A DNA stretch of 41,895 nucleotides from Cytophagales bacterium (GCA_022360015.1 JAKSDQ010000144.1:1-41895), one strand, 5' to 3'. Counted from the stretch's first letter, positions 1 to 9,699 are shown. Notes: a model not told the origin generated them from the sequence alone. A program made the numbers and translations.

Positions 1-2
1 CG

Positions 3-128
3 TACTCCGTTGATATGATCCGAAAAAAAACAGGCCTGACACCGGGCGGGGATCATTACGTCTTTGCCACCACAAATATGGATCATAAATTGGTGTTATT
101 GATTTGTGTTAAGTTCCCCGTGGATTGA
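3..128 (+). CDS. C-terminal end of a THUMP-like-domain protein (partial)
   Basis: Open reading frame entering from the left edge, with 41 residues before a TGA at 126-128. The visible tail contains TPGGDHYVFATTNMDHK followed by a hydrophobic strand (LVLLICVKF). A GGD-Y-F/L-x-T-T pattern close to the C-terminus is what I recall from the THUMP-like domain at the end of a Bacteroidota class I SAM-dependent methyltransferase-like family. The catalytic part lies outside the window, so the assignment rests on a short match from memory. The gene converges with the response regulator that ends at 325. Confidence 0.5.
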   Translation, partial: YSVDMIRKKTGLTPGGDHYVFATTNMDHKLVLLICVKFPVD

Positions 129-324
129 AAAGGAGCGAGGGAGGGGTGGAGGCAGGTTTAATCTTATGGATCCGGGGTGCGTCCCGGGTTTGAGCATTGA
201 GCTGCCCGGAAATGGGTTTTAGCCTGCCAGTATTTCAAAGCCTGATCATACTCATTCGCCTGGGTGAGAATTTGACCTGGGTTAAGGTATACCCTACCCA
301 GGTATGCTCAGTCCCGCAACCCAC
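129..324. other. Intergenic region between convergent genes
   Basis: Gene-free 196 bp between the stop of the left-edge gene and the stop of the response regulator. It is GC- and G-run-rich compared with other intergenic DNA here. The only clear structure is the inverted repeat at 275-303, listed separately. I see no RNA gene. Confidence 0.5.
275..303 (-). terminator. Stem-loop downstream of the response regulator
   Basis: Perfect 8-bp inverted repeat ACCTGGGT (275-282) / ACCCAGGT (296-303), enclosing a smaller palindrome GGTATACC (286-293). It lies 22 bp beyond the stop of the leftward response regulator gene. There is no T-run after it on either strand, so it is at best a weak terminator or mRNA 3'-end structure. 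Confidence 0.35.
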
Positions 325-1485
325 TTACTCAAAATCAGTGTATTTCTTCACATCTTCTTCCTTTATTTCCTCCCCACTCATGATAATGAGGCGCTCGACC
401 ACGTTTCTCAGTTCACGAATGTTGCCGCTCCAGTCGGATTTTTGTAAGTGGTCGACTGCTGATTGCTCGATTGATTTCTTTTTGGTACCATATTCATTGG
501 CAATATCTTCCAGAAACCGGTCTACCAACAAAGGGATATCTTCCTTCCGGTCTTTGAGGGCGGGTACCTTGATAACAATGACGCTTAACCTGTGGTATAA
601 ATCTTCCCTGAATTTGTGGTGAGATATGGCCTGTTTGAGGTCTTTGTTGGTGGCTGCAATGACTCTTACATTTACCTTTTTCTCCTTGTCACCACCGACT
701 TTGGTGATTTTGTTTTCCTGCAAAGCCCTTAGCACCTTGGCCTGGGCTGACAGGCTCATATCGCCGATTTCATCTAAAAACAGGGTGCCACCATTCGCTT
801 GTTCGAATTTTCCTATGCGTTGCTTAATGGCGGATGTGAAAGCCCCTTTTTCATGACCGAATAGCTCACTTTCTATCAACTCGGAGGGAATGGCGGCGCA
901 GTTAACCTCTACAAATGGCTCCGAAGATCTGCCACTTTTAGCGTGCAGCCAGCGGGCTACCAACTCCTTTCCGGTTCCGTTTGGCCCGGTAATTAGGACC
1001 CTGGCATCAGTGGGGGCTACTTTTTCAATGGTGTCTTTGACATGGTTAATGGCCGAAGACGCTCCGACAATATCGATGGTTCTGGAGATTTTTTTTCTTA
1101 ACACCTTGGTTTCGGTGACAAGATTGGTTTTGTCCAGCGCATTACGGATGGTAAGCAACATCCGATTGAGGTCGGGGGGTTTCTGGATGAAATCAAATGC
1201 ACCTTTTTTGGTGGCTTCTACTGCGGTTTCAATGGTACCATGGGCAGAAATCATGATAAACTGTGTTTCTTTCCCATATTCCATGGTCTTTTCCAATACC
1301 TCAAGGCCATTCATTTTGGGCATTTTGATATCGCATAACACCACGTCGTACTCATTTTTTTTGATCATCTCAAGCCCTTCCTCGCCGTCCTTGGCTTCCT
1401 CTGTGGTGTACTTTTCATAGTCCAGGATCTCCTTCAAGGTATCCCTGATCATCTTTTCGTCGTCAATGATTAATATTTTCGCCAT
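325..1485 (-). CDS. NtrC-type sigma-54 activator response regulator lacking a DNA-binding domain
   Basis: Two-component response regulator with a receiver domain (about 1-120) and a sigma-54-interacting AAA+ domain (about 140-370). Receiver residues D8, D9, phospho-acceptor D52, S80 and K102 are all present. In the AAA+ domain I see Walker A GPNGTGKE, the sigma-54 contact loop as GAFTSA (the usual form is GAFTGA), the Walker B region GGTLFLDEIGD, and the sensor-2 region GNIRELRN. The protein ends at ...EEDVKKYTDFE, 386 residues in all, so the Fis-type helix-turn-helix of NtrC (about 470 residues) is missing. The start was set at the ATG giving MAKILIIDDEK. A longer frame would run back into the RNase P RNA. 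It presumably activates RpoN-dependent promoters without specific DNA binding. No partner histidine kinase is in the window. Confidence 0.9.
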   Translation of the reverse strand: MAKILIIDDEKMIRDTLKEILDYEKYTTEEAKDGEEGLEMIKKNEYDVVLCDIKMPKMNGLEVLEKTMEYGKETQFIMISAHGTIETAVEATKKGAFDFIQKPPDLNRMLLTIRNALDKTNLVTETKVLRKKISRTIDIVGASSAINHVKDTIEKVAPTDARVLITGPNGTGKELVARWLHAKSGRSSEPFVEVNCAAIPSELIESELFGHEKGAFTSAIKQRIGKFEQANGGTLFLDEIGDMSLSAQAKVLRALQENKITKVGGDKEKKVNVRVIAATNKDLKQAISHHKFREDLYHRLSVIVIKVPALKDRKEDIPLLVDRFLEDIANEYGTKKKSIEQSAVDHLQKSDWSGNIRELRNVVERLIIMSGEEIKEEDVKKYTDFE

Positions 1486-1504
1486 ATTCCGAGTTAATAA
1501 AATA

Positions 1505-1996
<492 letters not shown>

Positions 1997-2003
1997 ATAG
2001 CTG

Positions 2004-2034
2004 CAAATTTATAAATATTGATGATAACGAAAAA
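2004..2034 (-). promoter_or_regulatory. rnpB promoter (Bacteroidota type)
   Basis: On the minus strand TAAATTTG (2011-2004) matches the Bacteroidota -7 consensus TAnnTTTG exactly. It ends 7 nt before the first base of the RNase P RNA P1 helix. A T-rich stretch, TTTTTC (2034-2029), sits at about the -33 position but does not match TTTG. Confidence 0.7.
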
Positions 2035-2046
2035 TTGGAGGCCCTC

Positions 2047-2105
2047 AAAAAAAATGACTTGTAAAGTTATTGGGTTCATATCCGGGAACCCTGCTTTACA
2101 AGTCA
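2047..2105 (-). terminator. Rho-independent terminator of the YbjN-like gene
   Basis: Perfect 12-bp inverted repeat TGACTTGTAAAG (2055-2066) / CTTTACAAGTCA (2094-2105), with an inner 6-bp stem GGGTTC (2072-2077) / GAACCC (2086-2091). Read on the minus strand it is followed by a run of eight T (2054-2047). It lies 45 bp after the stop of the gene at 2150 and separates it from rnpB. Confidence 0.85.
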
Positions 2106-2149
2106 CCTTGAAAGGTTTAAAAACCTGAATAAATACTTTTATCAATCCC

Positions 2150-2548
2150 TTAATGCACGTCCATTCCGGTAAGTTTGTATTCCCACTCATCGGCCATTTG
2201 GGCCACTTCAATGATAATTTCCTTTAAAAGATCATCGGTAGCATTGTCAATAAATGCTGAAGCTTCCACTTTCACAAAACCATCCACGATGGAAAATTTT
2301 GCATGGCAGAATTTGGTGTTTTCTTCCAGTAATAGCTTCAAATCGATATCTACTTGAAACGGGCACACTTTGGAGGAATATTCAATAGCAGTCTTATCAT
2401 AATGCTTTATGTGTCTCATTTCCCCCACTACGGTTTGGAAACGAAACTCATCTACCGGAACAATGATCACCGATTTCGTTTTGTCATATTCCGAAAATTG
2501 ACCACCGATTTCATCGGCGAAGCTTTCCATAAATTCAGTAAAATTCAT
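2150..2548 (-). CDS. YbjN-like small cytosolic protein
   Basis: Small acidic protein of 132 residues with no signal peptide or membrane segment. The pattern is an N-terminal helix (MNFTEFMESFADEIG), alternating beta strands (SVIIVPV, HAKFSIVDGFVKVEASAF) and a C-terminal helix (DDLLKEIIIEVAQMADEWE). This resembles the YbjN / type III secretion chaperone-like fold, but I recognise it by shape rather than by a motif. An in-frame GTG at 2563 would add five residues; I chose the ATG. Transcribed alone, it ends just before a strong terminator. Function unknown. Confidence 0.65.
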   Translation of the reverse strand: MNFTEFMESFADEIGGQFSEYDKTKSVIIVPVDEFRFQTVVGEMRHIKHYDKTAIEYSSKVCPFQVDIDLKLLLEENTKFCHAKFSIVDGFVKVEASAFIDNATDDLLKEIIIEVAQMADEWEYKLTGMDVH

Positions 2549-2651
2549 ATCGAATACTTTCACACTAAAGATTAAAAATTCTTTTAATACACATTCCTTA
2601 CTAAACGTTTGTGCAAGTTACATAGCGTATATGTGTGAAATCGTTCGAATT

Positions 2652-3611
2652 CTAGGTAATTCTTACAAGAGTAGCTCCTCCTCCAAATTTCTCCATATTA
2701 TGGTTATCGACATAAGTAACGTTAGGTAATTCCCTTAGCCGTTTATGGAGTTCCTTTTTCAATGAGCCGTTGCCGATTCCGTGGATGTATATAATCTCTT
2801 CCTGACCTGAAATGATGGCCTGATTCAACGTTTTGTCAAACTTTTGTAGTTGCTGGCGCAGTATTTCATTGCCTGGCAAATCTGCATGGTTTTTTGTGAT
2901 TTTTTCGATATGCAGATCAACTATGAAGGCGGGTGGCAACTGCCTGGATTTATCTTTTTCGGTGTTGTCACCCGGCTCAAACAAGCTTTCCTTTACTTTT
3001 TCTGCCTGAATAGGCTGCGCGTTTTGGGCCGCGTCTATCTGATATAGATAGGCTTCCCGCATCAGTATGGGTGCTACTTTTTTCTGCTTGAATAAATTTC
3101 CTGCTTTGAACCTGATTTTTCTTTGAAAAGGCTCTTTCAGGTCAAAAATCCCATCACAATAAAACAGCAATTGCAAGATAAACGATGGCCATTGTTCGAA
3201 ATTGGTTTTGTCAAGATCGCCTATTTTGATGGAATTCCTGCTTTTTATTTCAGCGGCGGCATATCCCTTGTATGTCTCATGGGTTAAAGCCGAGAGCGTA
3301 AACAAGAGCATATAGTCCGTATTGTTGATAAAATGCAGGGAAAGCCTTTTGTCATTAATAGGAACCAATGCCAGGTAAATACCTTTGGTGGTAATCGCAG
3401 GTTTTTGACTTTTTTTAGGAATGGGTTCAGGAGCAGTTTTTTTTCCAAATGCCGACTCCTCCTGTTGCGAGATGATTACTACCTCTTTTTTAAGTACCGG
3501 GATATTGAAACCGTCTTCTATCTCTACTTCGATAAGCTTGTCGTCAATAATCCTGGAAACGATGCCTTCTTCCCTGCCTTTTAAGAGTCTTACGCGATTG
3601 CCTATGTTCAT
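2652..3611 (-). CDS. Smr-domain protein of the DUF2027 type
   Basis: A 319-residue protein. The N-terminal part (1-50) is a KOW/SH3-like module (GNRVRLLKGREEGIVSRI). A middle beta-rich domain (about 80-215) is typical of Bacteroidota DUF2027 proteins. The C-terminal Smr domain (about 230-319) carries VDLHIEKI and YIHGIGNGSLKKEL, variants of the canonical LDLHG and HGxGTG motifs. Smr domains in MutS2 and related proteins act on nucleic acids as nucleases or ribosome-collision factors. Whether this variant is catalytic is unclear, because both motifs deviate. Its ATG overlaps the TGA of tamB in an ATGA (3608-3611), so the two genes are very likely translationally coupled. The functional link to outer-membrane assembly is unknown. 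Confidence 0.85.
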   Translation of the reverse strand: MNIGNRVRLLKGREEGIVSRIIDDKLIEVEIEDGFNIPVLKKEVVIISQQEESAFGKKTAPEPIPKKSQKPAITTKGIYLALVPINDKRLSLHFINNTDYMLLFTLSALTHETYKGYAAAEIKSRNSIKIGDLDKTNFEQWPSFILQLLFYCDGIFDLKEPFQRKIRFKAGNLFKQKKVAPILMREAYLYQIDAAQNAQPIQAEKVKESLFEPGDNTEKDKSRQLPPAFIVDLHIEKITKNHADLPGNEILRQQLQKFDKTLNQAIISGQEEIIYIHGIGNGSLKKELHKRLRELPNVTYVDNHNMEKFGGGATLVRIT

Positions 3612-6600
3612 GGTGTTCTGTTGCCTGGTTTTCTTGTTGTTTTTTTGGAAATGTCGCCTTCCCCCGGATTTTCCCCGGGAGCCGATTCTTGGGTATCTTC
3701 TTTTTCTGCCTCCTTCTGACCCTGCTCATTATCGGTTCTGACCTTTTTCCAGATTTCACTGATTTTATCAAAATTTTCAGTATACTGTATGCTAAATCCG
3801 GCGGTTGTGCTGGTTCTCTGGTTGGCAGCCCTGAATTCGGAAAAAAAGTTGTTTTTATTATACATCCTGGCTTTTAGCCTGCCATCGGGCGTTAACAAAT
3901 ATTCCACTGTCCAGTCTCCCACAATATTGTTTACACCGGCGTTGTTATCCCCGGAAGTAAAGCCGCCGTCGCGGGTAATACGGAGCCTGCCGTCGAGAAA
4001 AGAGTAGGAGAGTCGAAGCTGAAAAGTGTTAAAAGCATCCTGGTCCAGGTTCCCTAAATCCACGTCTATTTCCAGGTTTTCATCCACCTGGGTGATCCAG
4101 TAACTGAGCTGATTAGACAGTAACTCGCTCACACTGTTGCTTACCGACAGGCCTCCACCCAGATCAAAGGTGCCCTGGGGCGAAAATTTTCTTAACATGA
4201 TGAGACTGAAAACCTGTCTGCTTAACTCCTGTTCGTCGTTTTCCAGATTGGCTTCTACAAGGTTTATCGGAATGTTGAGCGTAAACGGATAAGCGGAAAA
4301 GTCCAGGTCAAAATGTATATTGGGGTTTAATAAATCACCCTTCAGGTCGAGCAATACCTTGGCAGAATACTTTCTCCTTAAATCCGGGTACTGTTTTACG
4401 GTAGAGGTATCAGAAAAAAGCGGCGCCATAGCAGCCTGCTGGGCATAGCTGGCCCTAATATCCATGACCCCACCGTATGGATCGCCATACCAACTGATTC
4501 TGCTTTTGGGTTCAATGACAAATTCTTTGTTGATGAGGTTCCTTAAAGTAAAGTTATAGCCCCCTTCCACAATTTCCAGGTTGCCAAACATGTTAAATTC
4601 TCCCTGCGGGTCTATCTGCAGCTTCAGTTTACCATTACTCCGCCCGCGGATGATATCTCCCGATCTGATATCGAATATGATTTCGCTGTAGGCATCCGGG
4701 GTAATATCCAGATTGAAATCGAGGTTTAACCGCTGTATGTTAACACTCTCTATGCCATCTTCGGGATCACTGGTTGCCAAGGTATCCTTTTTCTTTACAA
4801 AATGGATAAAATCTACCTGGTCTACTTCACCTGAGGAATTAACCGGAATGAAGAATTTAGTACCCTTGTTGGTGGTGGCATCGGCTGAAATATTAAGGTT
4901 GCTGAACGAGCCCAGGATTTCGATATCACCGGTCATAACAGCAGTGCCATAGTACAGTTTGTTATGTTTTGCTTTGGTATCCAACACTTTGAATTCACTC
5001 AGATTGCCTTGAAAATCAACAATAAAATTTTTGAAACCATCATGAAATAAACCGCCACTGAAGGTAGACATGCTGCCGTTGTCGTCGGTCAGCTTTAAAT
5101 TTCTCACACCTATTTCGTTATCGTCGAAAAATATGTCCCCGTCAAACGAATATTTTGTGTTTAAGTAATTGATTTTTACCTGGCCATCGGACAAAAAACC
5201 TGTTCCTCTTAATATGGGGTAATCCAGGGTGCCGGTGATGTCGAATTCGCCGGATCCCAGGCCTTGTATTTCGGTGATGTATTCTTCCAGGAATGGTTCA
5301 ATAACGCCCAATTCCGCCTGATTAAAATTCGCAGATAAGTCAAGCTGCTCGTTCTCTTCCGTCGGATTGAAGTATCCTCGCAGGTCTACTATTTTTTTAC
5401 CGAGCCGCTCTATTTCAAAGTCCAGTCTTGCCCGGTCGTAGGTATTTTCCCAGTCGGCCAACCCGTATATATTCCCTAACAAAAAGTTGTTGATCTCAAA
5501 AGTCGATACCTGCAACTGACTACCGATTTTGGGCGTGCCAAGCAGGTTTTGAAACTCGACAAATCCGTCGACAATACCTTCAAATTCCTGTTTGAAAAGG
5601 GGATTGAGGTTATCAATTTTAAAATTATGAATAATCAGCTTCAGTCGTTTATGCAGGCTGTCCGAAACGACTCCGTCAAGGGCCAAATACTGATCTTCAC
5701 TTTGGATTTTTAAGTTGTGTACCAAAATTTCGTTATTGCTAAATACCACCTTGTTGTCTTCACCTATACGCCATATCTTATCGATGGCCCTGGCATTGGT
5801 CGGGTCGAGTTTAATTTCAATACTATCCTTTAAAAAAGACAACAGACCGTTCAATTCAAAATAATTATCATTTTTCGTCTGATGGAAGGAGCTGGAAAAG
5901 TCTATCTGGTCTTTGTCCCACAACGCTTCCAGCATAATATTATCTGTGGTTACCATGCTTCGGTATAGCTGACTGCCGGAATGCAGATACGCCATCGCCA
6001 GTACATTAGCACTATCGGCTATTTTAGAAGCGGAAAAGTCCAGGTTATTGTCAAGAAACAGGGTTTCTTTGTATTTAACTGAGTCGAGATCGGAATACAT
6101 CGTCAAAATGGAGGTATAGCCGTGCTGGAATTTACCTTCTATTTTCGTATTTCGGGCTACGTATCCGTCCTGATTGATAAGTTTGAAGTAGGGATTTATG
6201 TCCTTTAACAGGATTTCATAATTTACGGTGTACTTATCAAGGACCTTGTTTTTTTTGTTTGCGTAATAGTCGGCAAGCAGTTTCCGGTCATTCCGGAAGT
6301 TTAGCATGTACTCATGGTACAACTTGGCAATATCCTTATAGATTTTACTGAAGGAGTAATTACCGTCAGAGTCTACGCTGAATTCTTTGGAGTCCAGATT
6401 AAACTTTCTGAACTGATCGGTTTTTGATGAAAATACATGAAGCGTATCCAGGTCCAGCCATTTTTCCCTGTATTTGAGAGAAGTATTGCTAAAGCTGGCT
6501 TCTCCAACCAGATCGTCCATATTATTACCTTGCATGTCGAGATCCAGGGTGGTGCTAATAAAAGACTCCGTATCGATCAGGCCGATGGCTTTGGCAAATA

Positions 6601-8200
6601 GCGTATCGAGCCGGGCATTTACCTTGATAAGGTTGTTATTGTTTCTGAAATCAATGGAAACATCTCCGGAAAACTTGAGGTTTGGATCGGCGATACCCAA
6701 TGATCCATTAAACAGCTCCTTGGTCAGCCGGGCGTCTGTGGTGATGTTTTGATAATCGTAATGCATCAAACCCAACTTACTGATGGAGGCATTCAGTTCA
6801 AAGTCTGCCTTTTCCAGGGTGAGGCCCGATCCTTGAATTTTTCCGTTAAGGGTGATCTTTTGTACCTCATCCGAATAACCGATCAACTGGCCAAAATCAA
6901 AATCGTAAGTTTTAAGGTTTCCGCTGTAAACCGAGGTGTTGGCAGCTTCATCGGTTTTTAGGTTGATATCCGAGTCGAACCTGCCAAATTGGGTTCGGAA
7001 GGTGCCGTTGGCTACAAAGTCATAAGGAAAACCAAGAAATTCGCCGTTAAACCTGACGTCCCCCAGTCTGGTAATCTGCTGGTAGGCATTCCCTTTGACA
7101 TAGGGAAACAGATCCCCGGAGGTAATGATGGAATTTTTAAGGTTAAGATCGATGAATGATTCCTGGAAGTTTGGCAGTCCGTCGATACTCAGGTTACCAT
7201 CGATGCGGCTTTCTTCGCCGAATGATAGTTCAAGATCACGAATATTGAGGCTACTGATTAAGCCGTTAAACCTTCCCGATATCTTGTAGAATTCTTCAAA
7301 ACGGTTCATATAGGGGGTAAATACGGCCAATTCCTTCGAGAAAATATTGGATTCTTTCAGGTTAGCTTCAATACGTACACTATCATTGAAATGACTCAGG
7401 TTTTTGATAGAGTTATAGTTAAACACGAGTGAATCCTTAATTTCGCTATGTTCGGTCTTCAGGTCGAGGTTAGTAAAAGCCATGGACCGGTTACATATCC
7501 TGAAGAAGGTAGACAAATCCCGAATCACAAAATCGCTGACCGGTTCTAGCGTCGTAAGTCCCTCCACCTTCATTTCAATGGTGTCAGCGATAATTTTAAA
7601 TTGCTTCACTCCGGCATTTATATCCTCCAGCCTGAAATGCCTGAAATCGAATCCTGTACGGATAGAGTCCTTTGACGGTTCGAAAAGCATAAACTTGCTG
7701 CCTGCCAGTTGTATATTATCCACCGTAAATGGTTTGGATTTACCATCACCCTTTTTTCCTTTTCCCAGTTTTCTGAGATTGGCAATAAATAGATTAATAT
7801 TGAGGTAGCCATTCGAGGCGTTTCTGACCAACTGTACCACGGCCTGCTCCAGATAAACCTCATCCAGGTTAATCGCATCGCTAAAAAGCAGCGCATTTAA
7901 ATTGAAGTCTATGGCAATCTCTTTAACTCCGATCATAAGACTATCCTTTGTATCCATAATCTCCACACCCTCCAGGAGGATGGTATCGAACCATCCGATA
8001 TTCACATAAGAGATTCTGGATTTAAAGCCGGTTTTTTCAGAAATGTATTGAGATGTCTTACGAACGATCTTTGTTTGTACGTAAGGAATCTGAATGACGA
8101 TCATGGTGATGAAAAAAAGTATAAAGACAGCAAGTATAGCCCGGAGCGTTATTTTAACTATCGGTTTTTTAATAACTTGCGCTATGTTTTTAAATTTCAT
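3608..8200 (-). CDS. tamB: Translocation and assembly module protein TamB
   Basis: Very large AsmA/TamB-family inner-membrane-anchored periplasmic protein of 1530 residues. It has one N-terminal membrane helix (ILAVFILFFITMIVIQIPYV, about 22-41) followed by more than 1400 residues of beta-strand-rich repeats. The C-terminal region (about 1180-1480) is the conserved TamB/DUF490 domain, including LEIVEGGYNFTLRN, IEPKSRISWYGDPYGG and FSPQGTFDLGGGLS. Such proteins form a hydrophobic groove spanning the periplasm and support outer-membrane lipid transport or beta-barrel assembly. The start is the ATG giving MKFKNIAQVI; a TTG one codon earlier is possible. It is divergent from tsaD with only 11 bp between the start codons. 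Confidence 0.93.
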   Translation of the reverse strand: MKFKNIAQVIKKPIVKITLRAILAVFILFFITMIVIQIPYVQTKIVRKTSQYISEKTGFKSRISYVNIGWFDTILLEGVEIMDTKDSLMIGVKEIAIDFNLNALLFSDAINLDEVYLEQAVVQLVRNASNGYLNINLFIANLRKLGKGKKGDGKSKPFTVDNIQLAGSKFMLFEPSKDSIRTGFDFRHFRLEDINAGVKQFKIIADTIEMKVEGLTTLEPVSDFVIRDLSTFFRICNRSMAFTNLDLKTEHSEIKDSLVFNYNSIKNLSHFNDSVRIEANLKESNIFSKELAVFTPYMNRFEEFYKISGRFNGLISSLNIRDLELSFGEESRIDGNLSIDGLPNFQESFIDLNLKNSIITSGDLFPYVKGNAYQQITRLGDVRFNGEFLGFPYDFVANGTFRTQFGRFDSDINLKTDEAANTSVYSGNLKTYDFDFGQLIGYSDEVQKITLNGKIQGSGLTLEKADFELNASISKLGLMHYDYQNITTDARLTKELFNGSLGIADPNLKFSGDVSIDFRNNNNLIKVNARLDTLFAKAIGLIDTESFISTTLDLDMQGNNMDDLVGEASFSNTSLKYREKWLDLDTLHVFSSKTDQFRKFNLDSKEFSVDSDGNYSFSKIYKDIAKLYHEYMLNFRNDRKLLADYYANKKNKVLDKYTVNYEILLKDINPYFKLINQDGYVARNTKIEGKFQHGYTSILTMYSDLDSVKYKETLFLDNNLDFSASKIADSANVLAMAYLHSGSQLYRSMVTTDNIMLEALWDKDQIDFSSSFHQTKNDNYFELNGLLSFLKDSIEIKLDPTNARAIDKIWRIGEDNKVVFSNNEILVHNLKIQSEDQYLALDGVVSDSLHKRLKLIIHNFKIDNLNPLFKQEFEGIVDGFVEFQNLLGTPKIGSQLQVSTFEINNFLLGNIYGLADWENTYDRARLDFEIERLGKKIVDLRGYFNPTEENEQLDLSANFNQAELGVIEPFLEEYITEIQGLGSGEFDITGTLDYPILRGTGFLSDGQVKINYLNTKYSFDGDIFFDDNEIGVRNLKLTDDNGSMSTFSGGLFHDGFKNFIVDFQGNLSEFKVLDTKAKHNKLYYGTAVMTGDIEILGSFSNLNISADATTNKGTKFFIPVNSSGEVDQVDFIHFVKKKDTLATSDPEDGIESVNIQRLNLDFNLDITPDAYSEIIFDIRSGDIIRGRSNGKLKLQIDPQGEFNMFGNLEIVEGGYNFTLRNLINKEFVIEPKSRISWYGDPYGGVMDIRASYAQQAAMAPLFSDTSTVKQYPDLRRKYSAKVLLDLKGDLLNPNIHFDLDFSAYPFTLNIPINLVEANLENDEQELSRQVFSLIMLRKFSPQGTFDLGGGLSVSNSVSELLSNQLSYWITQVDENLEIDVDLGNLDQDAFNTFQLRLSYSFLDGRLRITRDGGFTSGDNNAGVNNIVGDWTVEYLLTPDGRLKARMYNKNNFFSEFRAANQRTSTTAGFSIQYTENFDKISEIWKKVRTDNEQGQKEAEKEDTQESAPGENPGEGDISKKTTRKPGNRTP

Positions 8201-8211
8201 CAACCGGATGT

Positions 8212-9222
8212 ATGAGTATTACAATATTAGCCATTGAATCATCTTGTGATGAAACTTCAGCGGCTGTCATCAAAGATGGGCTTGTAATTAACAACGTAAT
8301 TGCTACCCAAACAGTGCATGAAAATTATGGGGGGGTGGTTCCGGAGTTAGCCTCCCGGGCCCACCAGCAAAATTTGGTTCCCGTTGTTCATCAAACCTTA
8401 TCTGAGGCAAATATACGTAAATCTGAGCTGAGTGCGATAGCATTTACACAAGGTCCCGGACTTTTAGGTGCGTTATTGGTGGGTACATCCTTTGCCAAAG
8501 CCCTGGCTATGTCCTTAGATATACCGTTAATTGGGGTAAATCATATGCAGGCGCATATTCTGGCACATTTTATTGAAGCGCCCAAACCGGCATTTCCATT
8601 CCTGTGCCTGACTGTAAGTGGGGGACATACGCAGTTGGTTTGGGTACAAGACCATTTAAAAATGAAAATTATCGGACAAACAAGGGATGATGCCGTTGGT
8701 GAGGCCTTTGACAAATCAGCCAAGTTGTTAGGGTTGACCTATCCCGGCGGGCCGTTGATTGACAGGTACGCGCAAAAAGGAAATGCCCATGCATTTACCT
8801 TTCCCGCGTCTGAAATGCCTGATTTTGATTATTCCTTCAGTGGTATTAAAACGGCTATCATGTATTTTCTAAAAGATAAATTGAAAGAAGATGCTGATTT
8901 CATCGGGCATAACCTTCCGGATATTTGTGCCAGTATACAGTACACATTGATCCATATGTTGTTAAAAAAGCTGACTAAGGCCGCAGAACATTATAAAATT
9001 ACCAATATTGCTATTGCCGGTGGTGTCTCGGCCAATTCGGAGCTGAGATCTGCGATACATAAGCTGGCCAATGAGAAGGGCTGGCAGGTTTATATGCCAA
9101 AATTTGAATATTGCACCGACAATGCCGCCATGATTGCCATGACGGCCCATTTTAAATATCTTGAAGGAGAATTTAGCTCTTTGAAGGTGAGTCCCGAACC
9201 TCGCATGAAATTTGGCGTATAG
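8212..9222 (+). CDS. tsaD: tRNA N6-threonylcarbamoyladenosine transferase subunit TsaD
   Basis: Transfers the threonylcarbamoyl group to A37 of ANN-decoding tRNAs, working with TsaB, TsaE and TsaC (not in the window). It is 336 residues, normal for the family. N-terminal ASKHA motif AIESSCDETSAAVI; metal ligands H111 and H115 in VNHMQAH and D303 in CTDNAAMIA; nucleotide-binding segments SGGHTQLV, GEAFDKSAK, FSGIKTA and AGGVSANSELR. A start at 8212 gives MSITILAIESS. It is followed after 9 bp by smpB, so the two are probably cotranscribed. Because the divergent tamB start is so close, the promoter must lie inside the tamB coding region. Confidence 0.97.
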   Translation: MSITILAIESSCDETSAAVIKDGLVINNVIATQTVHENYGGVVPELASRAHQQNLVPVVHQTLSEANIRKSELSAIAFTQGPGLLGALLVGTSFAKALAMSLDIPLIGVNHMQAHILAHFIEAPKPAFPFLCLTVSGGHTQLVWVQDHLKMKIIGQTRDDAVGEAFDKSAKLLGLTYPGGPLIDRYAQKGNAHAFTFPASEMPDFDYSFSGIKTAIMYFLKDKLKEDADFIGHNLPDICASIQYTLIHMLLKKLTKAAEHYKITNIAIAGGVSANSELRSAIHKLANEKGWQVYMPKFEYCTDNAAMIAMTAHFKYLEGEFSSLKVSPEPRMKFGV

Positions 9223-9231
9223 AATGGCATG

Positions 9232-9699
9232 ATGGCTGAAAAACAAAAAAGATTTTCAAATAAAATCAATATAAAAAACAAAAGCGCTGGCTTTGAATAT
9301 GAATTTTTAGATAAATTCATTGCGGGTATCGTTTTGACCGGTACGGAAATAAAATCCATCAGAGAAGGGAAAGTGAACCTTCAGGATGCATTTTGTGCAT
9401 TTCAGGATCATGAATTATGGGTACGGCAAATGCGCATTTCCCCTTACAAATCGGGTAGTCATTATAACCATGATGCTACGCGCCTGCGAAAACTTTTACT
9501 GAATAAAAAGGAATTGCAAAAACTGCAAAAGGCAAAGGAAGAAAAAGGCCTGACGATAGTACCTACCCGTCTTTTTATCAATGACCGTGGCCTGGCCAAA
9601 TTGGAAATTGCCCTGGCCAGAGGCAAAAAATTACATGATAAACGCGAAACACTGAAGCAGAAAGATCTGGACAGGGAAATTAAAAGAATGCAACCCTGA
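9232..9699 (+). CDS. smpB: SsrA-binding protein SmpB
   Basis: Binds tmRNA and delivers it to stalled ribosomes in trans-translation. The 155 residues include the OB-fold core ([39 protein letters not shown]), the conserved [12 protein letters not shown] segment, the LTIVPTRLF strand and the basic tail [21 protein letters not shown] that mimics codon-anticodon pairing. Two adjacent ATGs (9229 and 9232) are possible starts; I chose the second because family members usually begin MA(E)K. The tmRNA gene itself is not in the window. It probably forms an operon with tsaD. Confidence 0.96.
   Translation: MAEKQKRFSNKINIKNKSAGFEYEFLDKFIAGIVLTGTEIKSIREGKVNLQDAFCAFQDHELWVRQMRISPYKSGSHYNHDATRLRKLLLNKKELQKLQKAKEEKGLTIVPTRLFINDRGLAKLEIALARGKKLHDKRETLKQKDLDREIKRMQP

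Noticed and set aside
197-622. Plus-strand open frame opposite the response regulator end
   Set aside because: It runs antisense to well-conserved AAA+ motifs and its translation has no recognisable domain; it is a shadow frame.
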